Assembly (NCBI RefSeq): GCF_003206155.1
Contig: NZ_PZJV01000002.1
Location: 496,001-560,000 of the forward strand
Direction: 5' to 3'
From: Salinicola halophilus
Lineage (GTDB): Bacteria > Pseudomonadota > Gammaproteobacteria > Pseudomonadales > Halomonadaceae
DNA length: 64,000 bases
Numbering within the stretch: position 1 is the stretch's first letter; every line of letters begins with the position of its first letter. The position numbers and the translations under genes were made by a program. Positions 35,793 to 45,318 of this stretch are shown piece by piece. The notes under the pieces are model-generated. The model ran no database searches, was not told the DNA's origin, and worked only from the letters and a program-made list of their open reading frames with translations.

Positions 35793-36397
35793 TGAGTTTT
35801 TCCCCGCTCGTCGACCAGCTTCTCGAGACGCTGCGCGTCCTTCCGGGCGTCGGGCCCAAGACCGCACAGCGTATGGCGCTGCATCTGCTGGAGCGCGATC
35901 GCAACGGCGGTCGACGGCTGGCCGAGACGCTGGTCACTGCCATCGAGCAGGTCGGCTACTGCGAGCGCTGCCGCACCCTGACCGAAGAAACGGTGTGCGG
36001 CGTCTGTCGGGACGCGCGTCGCGACGCGGGCTCGCTGTGCATCGTCGAGTCGCCCGCGGACATGCTGGCGATCGAACAGGCCGGTGGCTTTCGCGGGCTC
36101 TACTTCGTGCTCCATGGCCACCTCTCGCCGCTCGACGGCATCGGCCCCGACGACATCGGGCTCGATCAGCTCGAGACGCGGCTGGCCGACGAACCGGTGA
36201 CGGAGGTCATTCTCGCGACCAACCCCACGGTCGAAGGGGAGGCGACGGCGCACTACATCGCCGAACATCTCGCCGATCGTAACGCCAATGTCTCGCGCCT
36301 GGCCTATGGCGTGCCGATGGGCGGCGAGCTCGAGTACGTCGATGGCGGCACGCTGACCCGCGCGTTTCAGGGGCGCCAGCCCTTCGTCCGTGAGTGA
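35792..36397 (+). CDS. recR: Recombination protein RecR
   Basis: Acts with RecF and RecO to load RecA on gapped DNA. The product has 201 residues: an N-terminal HhH ([20 protein letters not shown], about 13-32), a zinc finger of four Cys (YCERC...VCGVC, about 56-73), and a Toprim domain with [14 protein letters not shown] and [17 protein letters not shown]. The start overlaps the ybaB stop, and the length matches the family (about 200). Confidence 0.97.
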   Translation: MSFSPLVDQLLETLRVLPGVGPKTAQRMALHLLERDRNGGRRLAETLVTAIEQVGYCERCRTLTEETVCGVCRDARRDAGSLCIVESPADMLAIEQAGGFRGLYFVLHGHLSPLDGIGPDDIGLDQLETRLADEPVTEVILATNPTVEGEATAHYIAEHLADRNANVSRLAYGVPMGGELEYVDGGTLTRAFQGRQPFVRE

Positions 36398-36456
36398 CGC
36401 CACTTTGGCGCCGAATCCCTTTCCGCCATTGCCAACCCCGTTGGCCCAGGAACCGA

Positions 36457-37584
36457 ATGACAGTCGATTACGCCCTTCAGTGGGTCGATGATGCCGAGAC
36501 GCTGGCCGCGGCGGCCGCCGCGCTCGTGGATGCCGATATCGTCGCAGTGGATACCGAATTCTTCCGCGAGACCAGTTTCTACCCGGTGCCGGCACTGATT
36601 CAGCTCACCGCAGGGGAGACCGTCTATCTCGTCGATCCGCAAGCGGTCGAGGCCGATGACGGCATGCGCCGGCTGCTCTCCAGCGGTCCGCTCAAGCTGA
36701 TCCACGCCTGCAGCGAAGACCTCGAGGTGCTCACCCTGTGGTCCGGCGTCGAACTTTCGCCGATGGTGGATACCCAGATCGCCGAATCGCTGCTCGGGAC
36801 CGATACGGCCATCGGCTATCGTCGCCTGGTGCAGGCGCGCTGTGGTGTCGATATCCCCAAGGAAGAGACCCGCTCCAACTGGCTGGATCGTCCGCTGTCG
36901 GGTGCACAGCTCGACTACGCGGCGCTGGACGTGGTCTTTCTGCGCGCGATCTGGAATCAGCAGCGCGAGTCGCTGGCCGAACTCGATCGGCTGGACTGGC
37001 TCGCCGAGGAGTGCGCCACCATCAGCGGTGCGCGCGAGGCGGCAGTGCCCGAGCGCTGGTACCTGCGCCACCGTCAGCTCTGGCGGCTCTCCCCGCGGCA
37101 GATCGAGGCGTATCGCCGGCTCGCTGCCTGGCGCGAGCGCGAGGTGCGTCGGCGCGACACGCCGCGGGGCTGGCTCGCCAAGGACGGCGTGCTTTTCGCC
37201 GTGGCCGAGGCGATGCCCAAGAATCGTTACGAGCTCGCCGAGGTGGAAGGGATGACGCCATCGCTGGTGAAGCGCGAGGGCGATGTTTTGCTCGAGCGGG
37301 TCAAGGCTGCCCATCAGTGCGACGAGAGCGAACTGCCGCCCGCGGTACCGGTACCGACGACGCCAGCGTTCAAGCGACGCATGAAAGCGCTCAAGCAGGT
37401 GGTCAACGACGAGGCGCAGTCGCTCGGCCTGGCACCGGAGCGCTTGGCCAATCGCGCGGAGATGGAAGCGCTCACCAGCGCTCATCTCACCGGCGAGGCG
37501 CTGCCGCTACCCGGCGGCTGGCGAGGGATGCGTCTCGCCGAGCGCTGGCGCGCGGCGCTGGCGGAAGTGGAGGCCGACGCATGA
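36457..37584 (+). CDS. rnd: Ribonuclease D
   Basis: 3' exonuclease in tRNA maturation. The 375-residue protein has the DEDDy nuclease domain with Exo I DTEFFRE (about residue 32), Exo II HACSEDLEVL and Exo III LDYAALDVVFL, then an HRDC domain (LRHRQLWRLSPRQIEAYRRLAAWREREVRRRD...). The ATG at 36457 is preceded by AGGA. It overlaps ycgL by four bases. Confidence 0.93.
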   Translation: MTVDYALQWVDDAETLAAAAAALVDADIVAVDTEFFRETSFYPVPALIQLTAGETVYLVDPQAVEADDGMRRLLSSGPLKLIHACSEDLEVLTLWSGVELSPMVDTQIAESLLGTDTAIGYRRLVQARCGVDIPKEETRSNWLDRPLSGAQLDYAALDVVFLRAIWNQQRESLAELDRLDWLAEECATISGAREAAVPERWYLRHRQLWRLSPRQIEAYRRLAAWREREVRRRDTPRGWLAKDGVLFAVAEAMPKNRYELAEVEGMTPSLVKREGDVLLERVKAAHQCDESELPPAVPVPTTPAFKRRMKALKQVVNDEAQSLGLAPERLANRAEMEALTSAHLTGEALPLPGGWRGMRLAERWRAALAEVEADA

Positions 37585-37874
37585 GCGCGACACCGCATTT
37601 GATCTGCGAAGTGATGAAGAGCTCGCGCGTCGACGAGATGTATCTCTATCTCGACAAGACGCGGGGCATGGAGCCGGTGCCGGAGGCGTTACGCGAGCGC
37701 TTCGGCAGGCCTCAGCCGGTCATGACGCTACTGCTCAGAGCCGAGCGGCCGCTGGCGCGGGTGGACGTCGCCAAGGTGATCGAGTCGATCCGCCGGCAGG
37801 GCTTCTATCTGCAGATGCCGCCGGCCAAGGAACCGTATCTACTGGATCTTTTCACACCGCGTGATGATGCCTGA
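37581..37874 (+). CDS. ycgL: YcgL domain-containing protein
   Basis: A 97-residue protein with the YcgL domain (LICEVMKSSRVDEMYLYLDKTRGMEPVPEALRERFGRPQPVMTLLL). Function unknown. It follows rnd with an ATGA overlap and precedes ycgN, the same order as in pseudomonads, which suggests a functional link with RNase D. Confidence 0.93.
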   Translation: MSATPHLICEVMKSSRVDEMYLYLDKTRGMEPVPEALRERFGRPQPVMTLLLRAERPLARVDVAKVIESIRRQGFYLQMPPAKEPYLLDLFTPRDDA

Positions 37875-37918
37875 TCGAATGTCCTCTCACCTTCTTGCCG
37901 CCGAGGAAGATGTCCGTC

Positions 37919-38371
37919 ATGCGTGAGCGATTCTGGGAGCGCTTCGCTCTCGAGGAGCTGACTCAGCCGGAGTGGGAAGCACTCTGCGACGGCTGTGGCA
38001 AATGCTGTCTGGTCAAGATGGAAGATCCCGACAGCGGTGACGTGGCGACGCTCAACGTCGCCTGCCGCCTGCTGGATACCGATACGTGCCGCTGCAGCGA
38101 CTACGCCAATCGCTTCGCCAAGGTGCCGGAGTGTACTCAGCTCGGGCTGCACAACCTGGAGAGTTTCCGCTGGCTGCCGCACAGCTGCGCCTATCGCCGC
38201 CTTTCGGAGGGGCGCAAGCTTGCGAGCTGGCATCCGCTTCGGCGAGGCGATGCGGTGCGAATGCACGAGCGCGGCATGAGCGTACGCCATTTCGCGGTGA
38301 GCGAGACCGACGTCGACGAGGCGGACTGGGAGTCGCACATCATCGACATCATTCCTCTCGACGATCGCTAG
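37919..38371 (+). CDS. ycgN: YcgN family cysteine-cluster protein (UPF0260)
   Basis: A 150-residue protein with the family Cys set: LCDGCGKCC at about residue 22-30, then ACRLLDTDTCRCSDYANRF and ECTQL, and a WLPHSCAYR block. The CxxCxxCC-type cluster implies metal or Fe-S binding; no function is established. GAGGA at 37903-37907 fits the ATG at 37919; ATG 37910 and ATG 37895 are alternatives. Confidence 0.9.
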   Translation: MRERFWERFALEELTQPEWEALCDGCGKCCLVKMEDPDSGDVATLNVACRLLDTDTCRCSDYANRFAKVPECTQLGLHNLESFRWLPHSCAYRRLSEGRKLASWHPLRRGDAVRMHERGMSVRHFAVSETDVDEADWESHIIDIIPLDDR

Positions 38372-38495
38372 CCGGGCGAGCCCGGCAGCGTGTATGCGAG
38401 GCACGACGCCCATCAGCGCCAGCGCCGCCTACGACCCGCACTGGCAGCAAGCCTGCCTCTCCATCCGCCCCGATCGTCACTCTCTGACCGGGGCG

Positions 38496-40622
38496 TCATC
38501 CGACACCTGACTCGTCTGACGCCCCCTCGACGCCCAGCGCCCATAGGATGAACGCATCCTGGCGTGCGTTGTCTCGCCACGCCTTGAATCGCCCGGAAGC
38601 GCCGCCATGTCCTGCCGCCATATCGGTGCGCAGAAGCACCGGGCCGCGGGCGCTGGCGAGCTCGGTCAGCCGCGCGTAGAGCTTCGCCGGTTCCCAGTAG
38701 GGCACGCGCGAGTCGTGCCAGCTTCCCTGCAGCAGCACGCTGGGATAGGGCTGTACGGTGAGGTTGTCCAGCGGCGAGTAGTCGCGAATCCGGCCGCGTA
38801 CGGCCGGGTCGATCGGGTTGCCCCACTCGGTGTACTCGGCGGTGGTGAGCGGCAGGTCCGGATTCTCCATGGTCCGCAGTACATCGACGAAGGGGACGTC
38901 GAGCACCGCGGCGCAGAACGCCTCCGGCTCGAGGTTGAGACTCGCCCCCACCAGCAGGCCGCCGGCGCTGGCGCCATAGGCGGCGACTCGTTCGGGATCG
39001 GTCAGCCCCTCGTCGACCAGCGCATGGCGAGCGGCGAGAAAGTCGCGAAAGCTGTTCGCCTTGTGCTCGAGCTTGCCGGCGAGATACCAGGGTTCGCCGC
39101 GATCGCCGCCGCCACGCACGTGGGCCACGGCGAACGCGATACCACGCGCCAGCAGCTCCAGCCGTGCCACGGAAAACCACGGCTCGAGCACCTCGCCATA
39201 GGCGCCGTAGCCGTAGAGCAGCGTCGGCATCGGGGCGCTGCCGAGAAGATCGGCGCGGGCGACCACGGAAACGGGAATGCGCTCGCCGTCGTGGCCGGTG
39301 GCCCAGAGCCGCCGGCAGACCAAATCCGCCGGGGTGAGGTCGCCGTGGAGCGGCTGCTCCTTGAGCAGGCGCTGCTTGCCGGTGTCGAGATCGTGCTCCA
39401 TCCAGCGGACAGGCAGGGTGAACGACTCCTCGCGCAGGTGCAGTCGGCGTTCGTCGAAGTTCGGCGTGTCGCCGAGTTCCAGACTGCACGGCGCTTCGGG
39501 CAGGGGCAGTCGATAGCCCGGCAGGCCCGGCTCCTGATTCCCGGACGCGGCGGTATCGACCTCGGCGTCCGGCGTCGCCGACAGTTCGATCGCCCGCAGA
39601 TGGACCTGGGCTTCTAAGTGGTCGCGTTCGGTGAGCACCAGCCCCCAGCTGAAGGCATCGACGCCTTCGAGCGTCACGTTCTCGCGATGCGCCACGAACG
39701 CTGACCACTGCCCCGGGTCGGCAACCGGGGCGGTATCCAGGCGAAAGTGCGCACCGTCGCGGTTATGCAGTACGTAGAAGGTGTCGCCGCGATGATCGAG
39801 CGCATACTCGACGCCGTTCTCGCGGGCGCGAACGCATCTCGGCTTCGTCTCCGGTCGATCCGCCGGCAGCAGATAGCACTCCGACGTCTCCTTGGAGGCC
39901 GTCTCCAGCACGATCCACGCTTTCGAGCGGGTCTTGTCGAAGCTGACCCAGAACTCGACGTCACTCTCCTCGAAGATCTTCTCGCAGCGATCGTCGTCCG
40001 GGCTCAGCCGCCAGATCGTCGACGGGCGCTGCGTCGCGTCGTAGCGCGTGAACAACAGGGTGCGGTTGTCTTCGGCCCACAGAAGCTCCGGCCCCAGGCG
40101 GCGGCGCAGCCGCTTCGGCTCGCCGTCCGGCAGGCGTTTCAGGTAGAGGTCGAAGAACTCGTTGCCGCTGACGTCCTCGGTCCAGGCGAGCCACGCTTCG
40201 TCGGGCGAGATCGCCATGTCGCCGAGCTCGAGAAAGTCGTGGGCGTTCGCGCGCGCCTCCAGATCGAGCAGCAGTTCCGGCTCGGCACCGGGCGTGAGCG
40301 CCTGGCGCCACCACAGCGGATAGTCGGCGTCGCTTTCGGTTTCGCTCCAGTAGCGATAGTGCTTGAGCGCCACGGGCAGGCCGACGACGGCAAGCTCGCG
40401 TCGCGCCAGATGGCCTTGGTAGAGCGACTCCTCGAGGGCGAGCAGCGGCGAGAAGAAGCGATCGCTCTCGCCGTTGGCGGCCTCGAGAAAGGCTCTGACC
40501 TGCGGGTCGTCGCGGGATTCCAGCCAGTGCCAGTCCGGATCGTCGTGGCGGCGAAAGCGCACGACGGGGAGACCTTCGCTGGCGTTGTCAGCGGCGTCGG
40601 AAGACGAGGAGGTGCGAGACAT
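38496..40622 (-). CDS. ptrB: Oligopeptidase B-like S9 family serine peptidase
   Basis: Cytoplasmic prolyl-oligopeptidase-family enzyme cutting short peptides after basic residues. The 708-residue protein (E. coli PtrB 686) has an N-terminal beta-propeller (about 70-430) and a C-terminal alpha/beta-hydrolase with the nucleophile in YGASAGGLL, the Asp in WHDSRVPYWEP and the His in AAGHGGASGR. The block LLYGYGAYGEVLEPWFS is typical of oligopeptidase B. MSRTSS at 40622 is the first reasonable Met; no clear Shine-Dalgarno was seen and the next 216 bp upstream are open. Convergent with ycgN; a GC hairpin at 38466-38495 separates them. Confidence 0.88.
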   Translation of the reverse strand: MSRTSSSSDAADNASEGLPVVRFRRHDDPDWHWLESRDDPQVRAFLEAANGESDRFFSPLLALEESLYQGHLARRELAVVGLPVALKHYRYWSETESDADYPLWWRQALTPGAEPELLLDLEARANAHDFLELGDMAISPDEAWLAWTEDVSGNEFFDLYLKRLPDGEPKRLRRRLGPELLWAEDNRTLLFTRYDATQRPSTIWRLSPDDDRCEKIFEESDVEFWVSFDKTRSKAWIVLETASKETSECYLLPADRPETKPRCVRARENGVEYALDHRGDTFYVLHNRDGAHFRLDTAPVADPGQWSAFVAHRENVTLEGVDAFSWGLVLTERDHLEAQVHLRAIELSATPDAEVDTAASGNQEPGLPGYRLPLPEAPCSLELGDTPNFDERRLHLREESFTLPVRWMEHDLDTGKQRLLKEQPLHGDLTPADLVCRRLWATGHDGERIPVSVVARADLLGSAPMPTLLYGYGAYGEVLEPWFSVARLELLARGIAFAVAHVRGGGDRGEPWYLAGKLEHKANSFRDFLAARHALVDEGLTDPERVAAYGASAGGLLVGASLNLEPEAFCAAVLDVPFVDVLRTMENPDLPLTTAEYTEWGNPIDPAVRGRIRDYSPLDNLTVQPYPSVLLQGSWHDSRVPYWEPAKLYARLTELASARGPVLLRTDMAAGHGGASGRFKAWRDNARQDAFILWALGVEGASDESGVG

Positions 40623-40870
40623 GAGAAACGTCGTATCCAGAGTCGAGCGTGGTGTCCAAAGCGTGCGATGTTCGAAAGCGCGTCGTCTACCGCGCCGTGG
40701 AAACGACCGGCATATCGCGACGGTCAGCCCTGCGCGACGGCGCCGGGCGCGACTCGGGTAGCGCCCCGTGTCGCGGCGTCGAGCCCGCGCATGGCGCACC
40801 GTCCGGCGGCTGTGCTTTACGAACGTGGAGTGTACCATGTCGAAAATCGTCCGATTCGAGAGTCATCGTC

Positions 40871-41350
40871 ATGCTGTTTTCCGATTCCCTTCCCCAGCTC
40901 TGGCTGACCTATGCTGGCCTGTCATTGATCGTTCTGGTCACGGGTTATCTAGGCATTCGCGCGCTGCCACCGCTACCGCGGCTGATGCTCCTCGGTCTCG
41001 TCGCGGGATGCCTGTGGATGGTGGCGCCCTTTACGCTGCCGCTGCTCGAGCCGGATCAGACCTACTCCGGGCTGGCGCCGGCGATCGTGGTACTCGCGAT
41101 AGGTGTCCTTCAGCACGACGGCGGACAGGTCGCGGGGGCGCTGCCCCTGCTGCTGCTCGGGGCGGCCGTGGGGGCCGGTCTGGGACTGCTCGCCTGGCGT
41201 CAGCTGCGTCGCCGGGGCGATGACGACGAGTCCGGTGGCCGGAGCGGTGACAAACGGGCATCGGCACGCGGGGCGCAGGATGGCGCTGCGTCGCGACGAA
41301 CCCAGACTCACCGTCGTGCGGGTGGGCGTCGCGAGCCCACGGTCGGTTGA
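40871..41350 (+). CDS. Hypothetical membrane protein with charged C-terminus
   Basis: A 159-residue protein I do not recognise. It has three or four hydrophobic segments (about 11-30, 35-58, 67-80 and 88-107) and a cytoplasmic-looking tail of about 50 charged residues rich in Arg, Gly, Asp and Ser. The ATG at 40871 is chosen because the preceding open sequence is not protein-like. It lies upstream of the VWA gene on the same strand (107 bp apart) and may be co-transcribed with it. Confidence 0.6.
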   Translation: MLFSDSLPQLWLTYAGLSLIVLVTGYLGIRALPPLPRLMLLGLVAGCLWMVAPFTLPLLEPDQTYSGLAPAIVVLAIGVLQHDGGQVAGALPLLLLGAAVGAGLGLLAWRQLRRRGDDDESGGRSGDKRASARGAQDGAASRRTQTHRRAGGRREPTVG

Positions 41351-41457
41351 CGACGAGCGGCATCGAGGGCGATCCCGCGCCGGCACGATCGGATCGGCAC
41401 GGCGGGGCGTGAGCAGCGGCTGAACAGTGGCAACGACGAGCGGGAGATGGCGAACGT

Positions 41458-43389
41458 ATGCGCGCGCTGAAGTTTTGGGGAGTGCTGGCACTGCTGGCCA
41501 TGGTGAGCGCGACGATTAGTGGCGTGGCCATGGGGCAGCGAGCGGACTCGGCAATGACGCCGTACGCGCCGGACGTCCGCATGGTGGTGGACGTCTCCGG
41601 CAGCATGAAACAGAACGACCCGCAGAACCTGCGTGCCAATGCGCTGGGTTTCGCCGCCGCGCTGCTGCCGTCGAGTGCCACCAGTTCCGTCTGGACCTTC
41701 GGCACGACCGTCGACAACCCGCTTCGCACCGGGGCGGTCGACGCCAGCTGGCGCGAACTCGCCAATCGACTCGCCCCGCAGCTCACCGACTATCAACAGT
41801 TCACCGATATCGAGCGGGCGCTGCGACGTGTCGCCGACGGGGATGTCGCCTCTTCGAGTCGCGCGGCGATCGAGCGTAACCGGCATCTCATTCTGCTGAC
41901 CGACGGCATGGTCGACCTGCCGGCGACCGGCAGCGACAAGACGCGCCAGGACACCGCCTCGCGGCAGCGAATCCTCCAGGAGCTCGCTCCGCGGCTCGCG
42001 CGTGACGGTATCGTGGTGCATACCATTGGCCTCTCCGACAACGTCGACCGCGCCCTGCTCGAACAGACGGCGCAGCGGACCGACGGGCTGGCAGCGGTGG
42101 CGCGAACGCCCGAAGCACTGCTGCGGGCCTTTCTCGACGTGCTCGACCGAATACTGCCCGGCGATCGCGTTCCCCTCGACGCGGATCAGCGCTTCGCCAT
42201 CGACGACGACATCGATCAGTTCAATGCGCTGCTGTTCCACGCGCCCGAGCAGGCGCCGCCGGTGCTGATCGGCCCGAACGGCGAGCGCTACTCCCGCGAG
42301 AGCCACCCGGGTCAGGTCGAGTGGTTGAGCAACGATCGCTATGACCTGATTCGTGTCCCCGAGCCCGCCGCCGGCGAATGGCGCGTCGACGGCGAGATCG
42401 GCGAAGACAGTCGGATCGGCATCCAGGCCGGCATCGCGCTGCGCAGCAACGATCTGCCCGCGACTCTCTATCAGAATCTCGCGACACCGCTCACGGTCTG
42501 GCTGGAGGAGGAGGGCGAAGCGCTGCACGGCGAGGCACTACCGCCGGGCCTTCGCGTACGCGCCGAGCTACGCGATCTCGACGGTAACGTGCTATCGCAG
42601 GTCACGCTGGCGCCGGCATCGGATTCGCCTGACGCCTCATCGACGCGCGCGCCGGGTCGCTTTCAAGGTGAACTCACCGGCATCGAGGCGCTCGGCAATG
42701 CGCGGCTGGCCGTGATCGCCGAGAGCGAGCGGCTCACGCGTGAGCGGGTGCAGGCGGTCAACGTCGTTGCGGCGCTCGAGGCGCACCTCAGCGATGACGG
42801 CCGACGCATCGTGGTTCGTGCCAATCATCCCGATCTCGATACCCGCAACACCGAGCTGAGCGCGGTACTCACCGGTCAGACGCTCGACGTGCGCCAGTCC
42901 GGTGAGCGCGAGTGGACCATCGCGGTGCCCGAAACCGACCCGAGTGCGTCGCTGCCGGTCACGATCACCGCCGAGGCTCGGCTCGAGGGCCGTCAGCTGC
43001 GCTTCGAGCTGCCGGTTGTGCGTCTTAATCCCGATGCGGCGGTCGGTCTTAGCGGCGCCGATGCCGCTCGCGGTGTGCAGAGCGATGCCCGCGTCGAAGA
43101 CGACACGCAGAGGGCAAAGGAGGGGGTGGTGTTCGATTTCAGCGACGGCATGACCCCGGCGCAGATGCTCGAGTACGCCAAGGTTCGGGCCAGGCAGGGG
43201 TGGGCGCTGGCCAAGCCCTATGTCGACGACTACGTCATTCCTTACGCGCAGCGACCCGTTACCTGGCTTGTGATCGCGCTCGTCCTGCTGCTGGTACTGC
43301 TGTGGCGTGCGAGCGCCGCGGCCAAGCGTCGCCGCCGGCGAGTACGCCGGGCGGAGCCGTCGCTCGGAGAGGGTTCGCAGGTCGAGTGA
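41458..43389 (+). CDS. VWA domain membrane protein
   Basis: A 643-residue protein. A signal segment (residues 5-26) precedes a von Willebrand A domain with the metal-ion site VVDVSGSM (Asp45, Ser47, Ser49) and a second Asp in LLTDGMVD. The middle 350 residues look like extracellular beta-sandwich repeats, with a transmembrane helix at about 603-620 followed by the basic tail RASAAAKRRRRRVRR. Topology is a periplasmic VWA head anchored by its C-terminus. Unlike most bacterial VWA proteins it has no MoxR ATPase or BatB-type partner nearby. Function is not predictable from sequence. Confidence 0.72.
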   Translation: MRALKFWGVLALLAMVSATISGVAMGQRADSAMTPYAPDVRMVVDVSGSMKQNDPQNLRANALGFAAALLPSSATSSVWTFGTTVDNPLRTGAVDASWRELANRLAPQLTDYQQFTDIERALRRVADGDVASSSRAAIERNRHLILLTDGMVDLPATGSDKTRQDTASRQRILQELAPRLARDGIVVHTIGLSDNVDRALLEQTAQRTDGLAAVARTPEALLRAFLDVLDRILPGDRVPLDADQRFAIDDDIDQFNALLFHAPEQAPPVLIGPNGERYSRESHPGQVEWLSNDRYDLIRVPEPAAGEWRVDGEIGEDSRIGIQAGIALRSNDLPATLYQNLATPLTVWLEEEGEALHGEALPPGLRVRAELRDLDGNVLSQVTLAPASDSPDASSTRAPGRFQGELTGIEALGNARLAVIAESERLTRERVQAVNVVAALEAHLSDDGRRIVVRANHPDLDTRNTELSAVLTGQTLDVRQSGEREWTIAVPETDPSASLPVTITAEARLEGRQLRFELPVVRLNPDAAVGLSGADAARGVQSDARVEDDTQRAKEGVVFDFSDGMTPAQMLEYAKVRARQGWALAKPYVDDYVIPYAQRPVTWLVIALVLLLVLLWRASAAAKRRRRRVRRAEPSLGEGSQVE

Positions 43390-43447
43390 AGTGGATGAGG
43401 CAACACGCATCTACAACCTTGGTGGCAGCGCTGGGGCGCCATGATCC

Positions 43448-43456
43448 TGTTATAAC
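43448..43456 (+). promoter_or_regulatory. Extended -10 promoter element before fadD
   Basis: TGT-TATAAC (TGn followed by a near-consensus -10 hexamer) ends 31 bp before the fadD start. No matching -35 is visible, which is typical of extended -10 promoters. Confidence 0.45.
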
Positions 43457-43487
43457 GGACTGAATTTCATCGAATCCAGGAGATCCC

Positions 43488-45236
43488 ATGGGGCAGCGAT
43501 TCAGCGAGGCGGGAAAGAAGACAGACCCTATGGGTGGCGCCGAGCAGGACGTGCGACGCGCTGACGGCATCGAGTCGGGGCCGGCGCTGACGGGGCTCGA
43601 CGCCTTCGAATCGATCGACGATATCATCGCCGACGCCTGCCGACGTTTCGCCGACAAGCCGGCCTTCAGCTGCCTTGGGCACACCCTTCGCTATCGGGAT
43701 GTCGATCGCCTCGCCGATCGTTTCGCCGCCTGGATTCAGCACGAAACCGACCTCCAACCCGGCGACCGGATCGCCATTCAGCTGCCCAACGTGCTGCAGT
43801 TTCCGGTAGCGGTGTTCGGCGCGCTGCGTGCGGGTCTGGTCATCGTCAATACCAACCCGCTCTACACCGAGCGCGAAATGCGCCACCAGTTCAAGGACGC
43901 CGGCGTCACTGCCGTCGTGGTGCTGGCCAACATGGCGCACAAGCTGGAAAAGGTGCTCGACCAGACCGACATTCGCCACGTCTACGTCACCGACATGGGC
44001 GATCTGCATCCTTGGCCCAAGCGTACGCTGATCAACACCGTGGTGCGCCGGGTCAAGAAGCTCGTGCCCGCCTATTCGCTTCCCCAGGCCACGCCGCTGC
44101 GCCAGGCACTGGCAAGGGGCGCCGGCAAGCGTGTCAATGTCGCCGCCGGACGTGGCGACGACGTGGCGGCGCTGCAGTACACCGGGGGGACCACGGGTGT
44201 GGCCAAGGGTGCGATGCTCACGCACCGTAACCTGATCGCCAACATGCTCCAGACCCAGCAGCTGCTCGGGAAGACGTTGCGCGAGGGGACGGAAACGATC
44301 ATCGCGCCGCTGCCGTGCTATCACATCTATACCTTCACGGTGAACTGTCTGTTCGCCATGACCACCGGCCAGCACAACGTGCTGATACCCAACCCGCGGG
44401 ATATCGCGGATTTCGTCAAGACGCTCTCACGCACGCCGTTTTCGGTCTTCGTCGGCCTCAACACGCTGTTCAACGCGCTGTGTCAGCGGGACGACTTCAA
44501 GGCGCTGGACTTCTCCGGGCTCAAGCTGACCATCTCCGGCGGCATGGCGCTGACGCCGACTGCGGCCAAGCGCTGGCAGGAGACCACCGGCTGCGGCATC
44601 GTCGAAGGCTATGGGCTCACGGAGACATCGCCGATCGCCCTGGTGAATCCGCCAGCGGCGCCTCGAATCGGCACCATCGGTCGCCCAGTGGCGGGCACCG
44701 AGATTCGCGTGGTGGACGATGCCGGCGTGTCGGTGGCGGCCGGCGACAGCGGCGAACTCTGCATACGCGGGCCGCAGGTGATGAAGGGCTACTGGCAGCG
44801 TCCGGCGGACACCGCGGCCATGCTCGACGCCGACGGTTGGTTGCGCACCGGTGACATGGCCCGGATCGAACCCGACGGCTACGTCAAGATCGTCGATCGC
44901 AAGAAGGACATGATTCTGGTCTCGGGGTTCAACGTCTATCCCAACGAGATCGAAGAGGTCGTGGCGGGGCACCCTGACGTACTCGAGGCGGCGGCCGTCG
45001 GCGTGCCCGACGAGGACGCCGGCGAGGCGATCAAGCTTTTCGTGGTACCGCGCAACGAGGGGCTCGATCCTCAGGCGCTGCGCCAGTGGTGCAAGCAGGA
45101 GTTGACGGGCTACAAGGTGCCGAAGTTCGTCGAACTGCGTGACGAATTGCCCAAGAGCAACGTGGGCAAGGTGCTACGCCGGGAGCTACGGGATCAAAGA
45201 CCCGCCACCGACGCGACGTCGACGAACGTGAGTTGA
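43488..45236 (+). CDS. fadD: Long-chain fatty acid-CoA ligase
   Basis: Activates fatty acids to acyl-CoA for beta-oxidation and phospholipid use. The 582-residue ANL-superfamily enzyme has the AMP-binding motif YTGGTTGVAKGAMLTH at about residue 230, the A5 motif GYGLTETSP, the A7/A8 region GDMARIEPDGYVKIVDRKKDMILVSGFNVYPNEIEEV, and the catalytic Lys in LPKSNVGKVLRREL near the end. The length (E. coli 561) and the FNVYPNEIE motif fit FadD rather than acetyl-CoA synthetase. The start has CCAGGAG upstream. The first 30 residues are longer than usual. Confidence 0.92.
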   Translation: MGQRFSEAGKKTDPMGGAEQDVRRADGIESGPALTGLDAFESIDDIIADACRRFADKPAFSCLGHTLRYRDVDRLADRFAAWIQHETDLQPGDRIAIQLPNVLQFPVAVFGALRAGLVIVNTNPLYTEREMRHQFKDAGVTAVVVLANMAHKLEKVLDQTDIRHVYVTDMGDLHPWPKRTLINTVVRRVKKLVPAYSLPQATPLRQALARGAGKRVNVAAGRGDDVAALQYTGGTTGVAKGAMLTHRNLIANMLQTQQLLGKTLREGTETIIAPLPCYHIYTFTVNCLFAMTTGQHNVLIPNPRDIADFVKTLSRTPFSVFVGLNTLFNALCQRDDFKALDFSGLKLTISGGMALTPTAAKRWQETTGCGIVEGYGLTETSPIALVNPPAAPRIGTIGRPVAGTEIRVVDDAGVSVAAGDSGELCIRGPQVMKGYWQRPADTAAMLDADGWLRTGDMARIEPDGYVKIVDRKKDMILVSGFNVYPNEIEEVVAGHPDVLEAAAVGVPDEDAGEAIKLFVVPRNEGLDPQALRQWCKQELTGYKVPKFVELRDELPKSNVGKVLRRELRDQRPATDATSTNVS

Positions 45237-45318
45237 ACGCGGCTGACGGCTACAATGGTGGGTTCGTTGCCATCACGGCAGCGGCCTAGCCGACTTACCC
45301 GCCGACGCCGAGGGACTT

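Noticed and set aside
40623-40838. N-terminal extension of oligopeptidase B
   Set aside because: Seventy-two Arg-rich residues precede MSRTSS and do not fit the family length; no ribosome-binding site in front of them.
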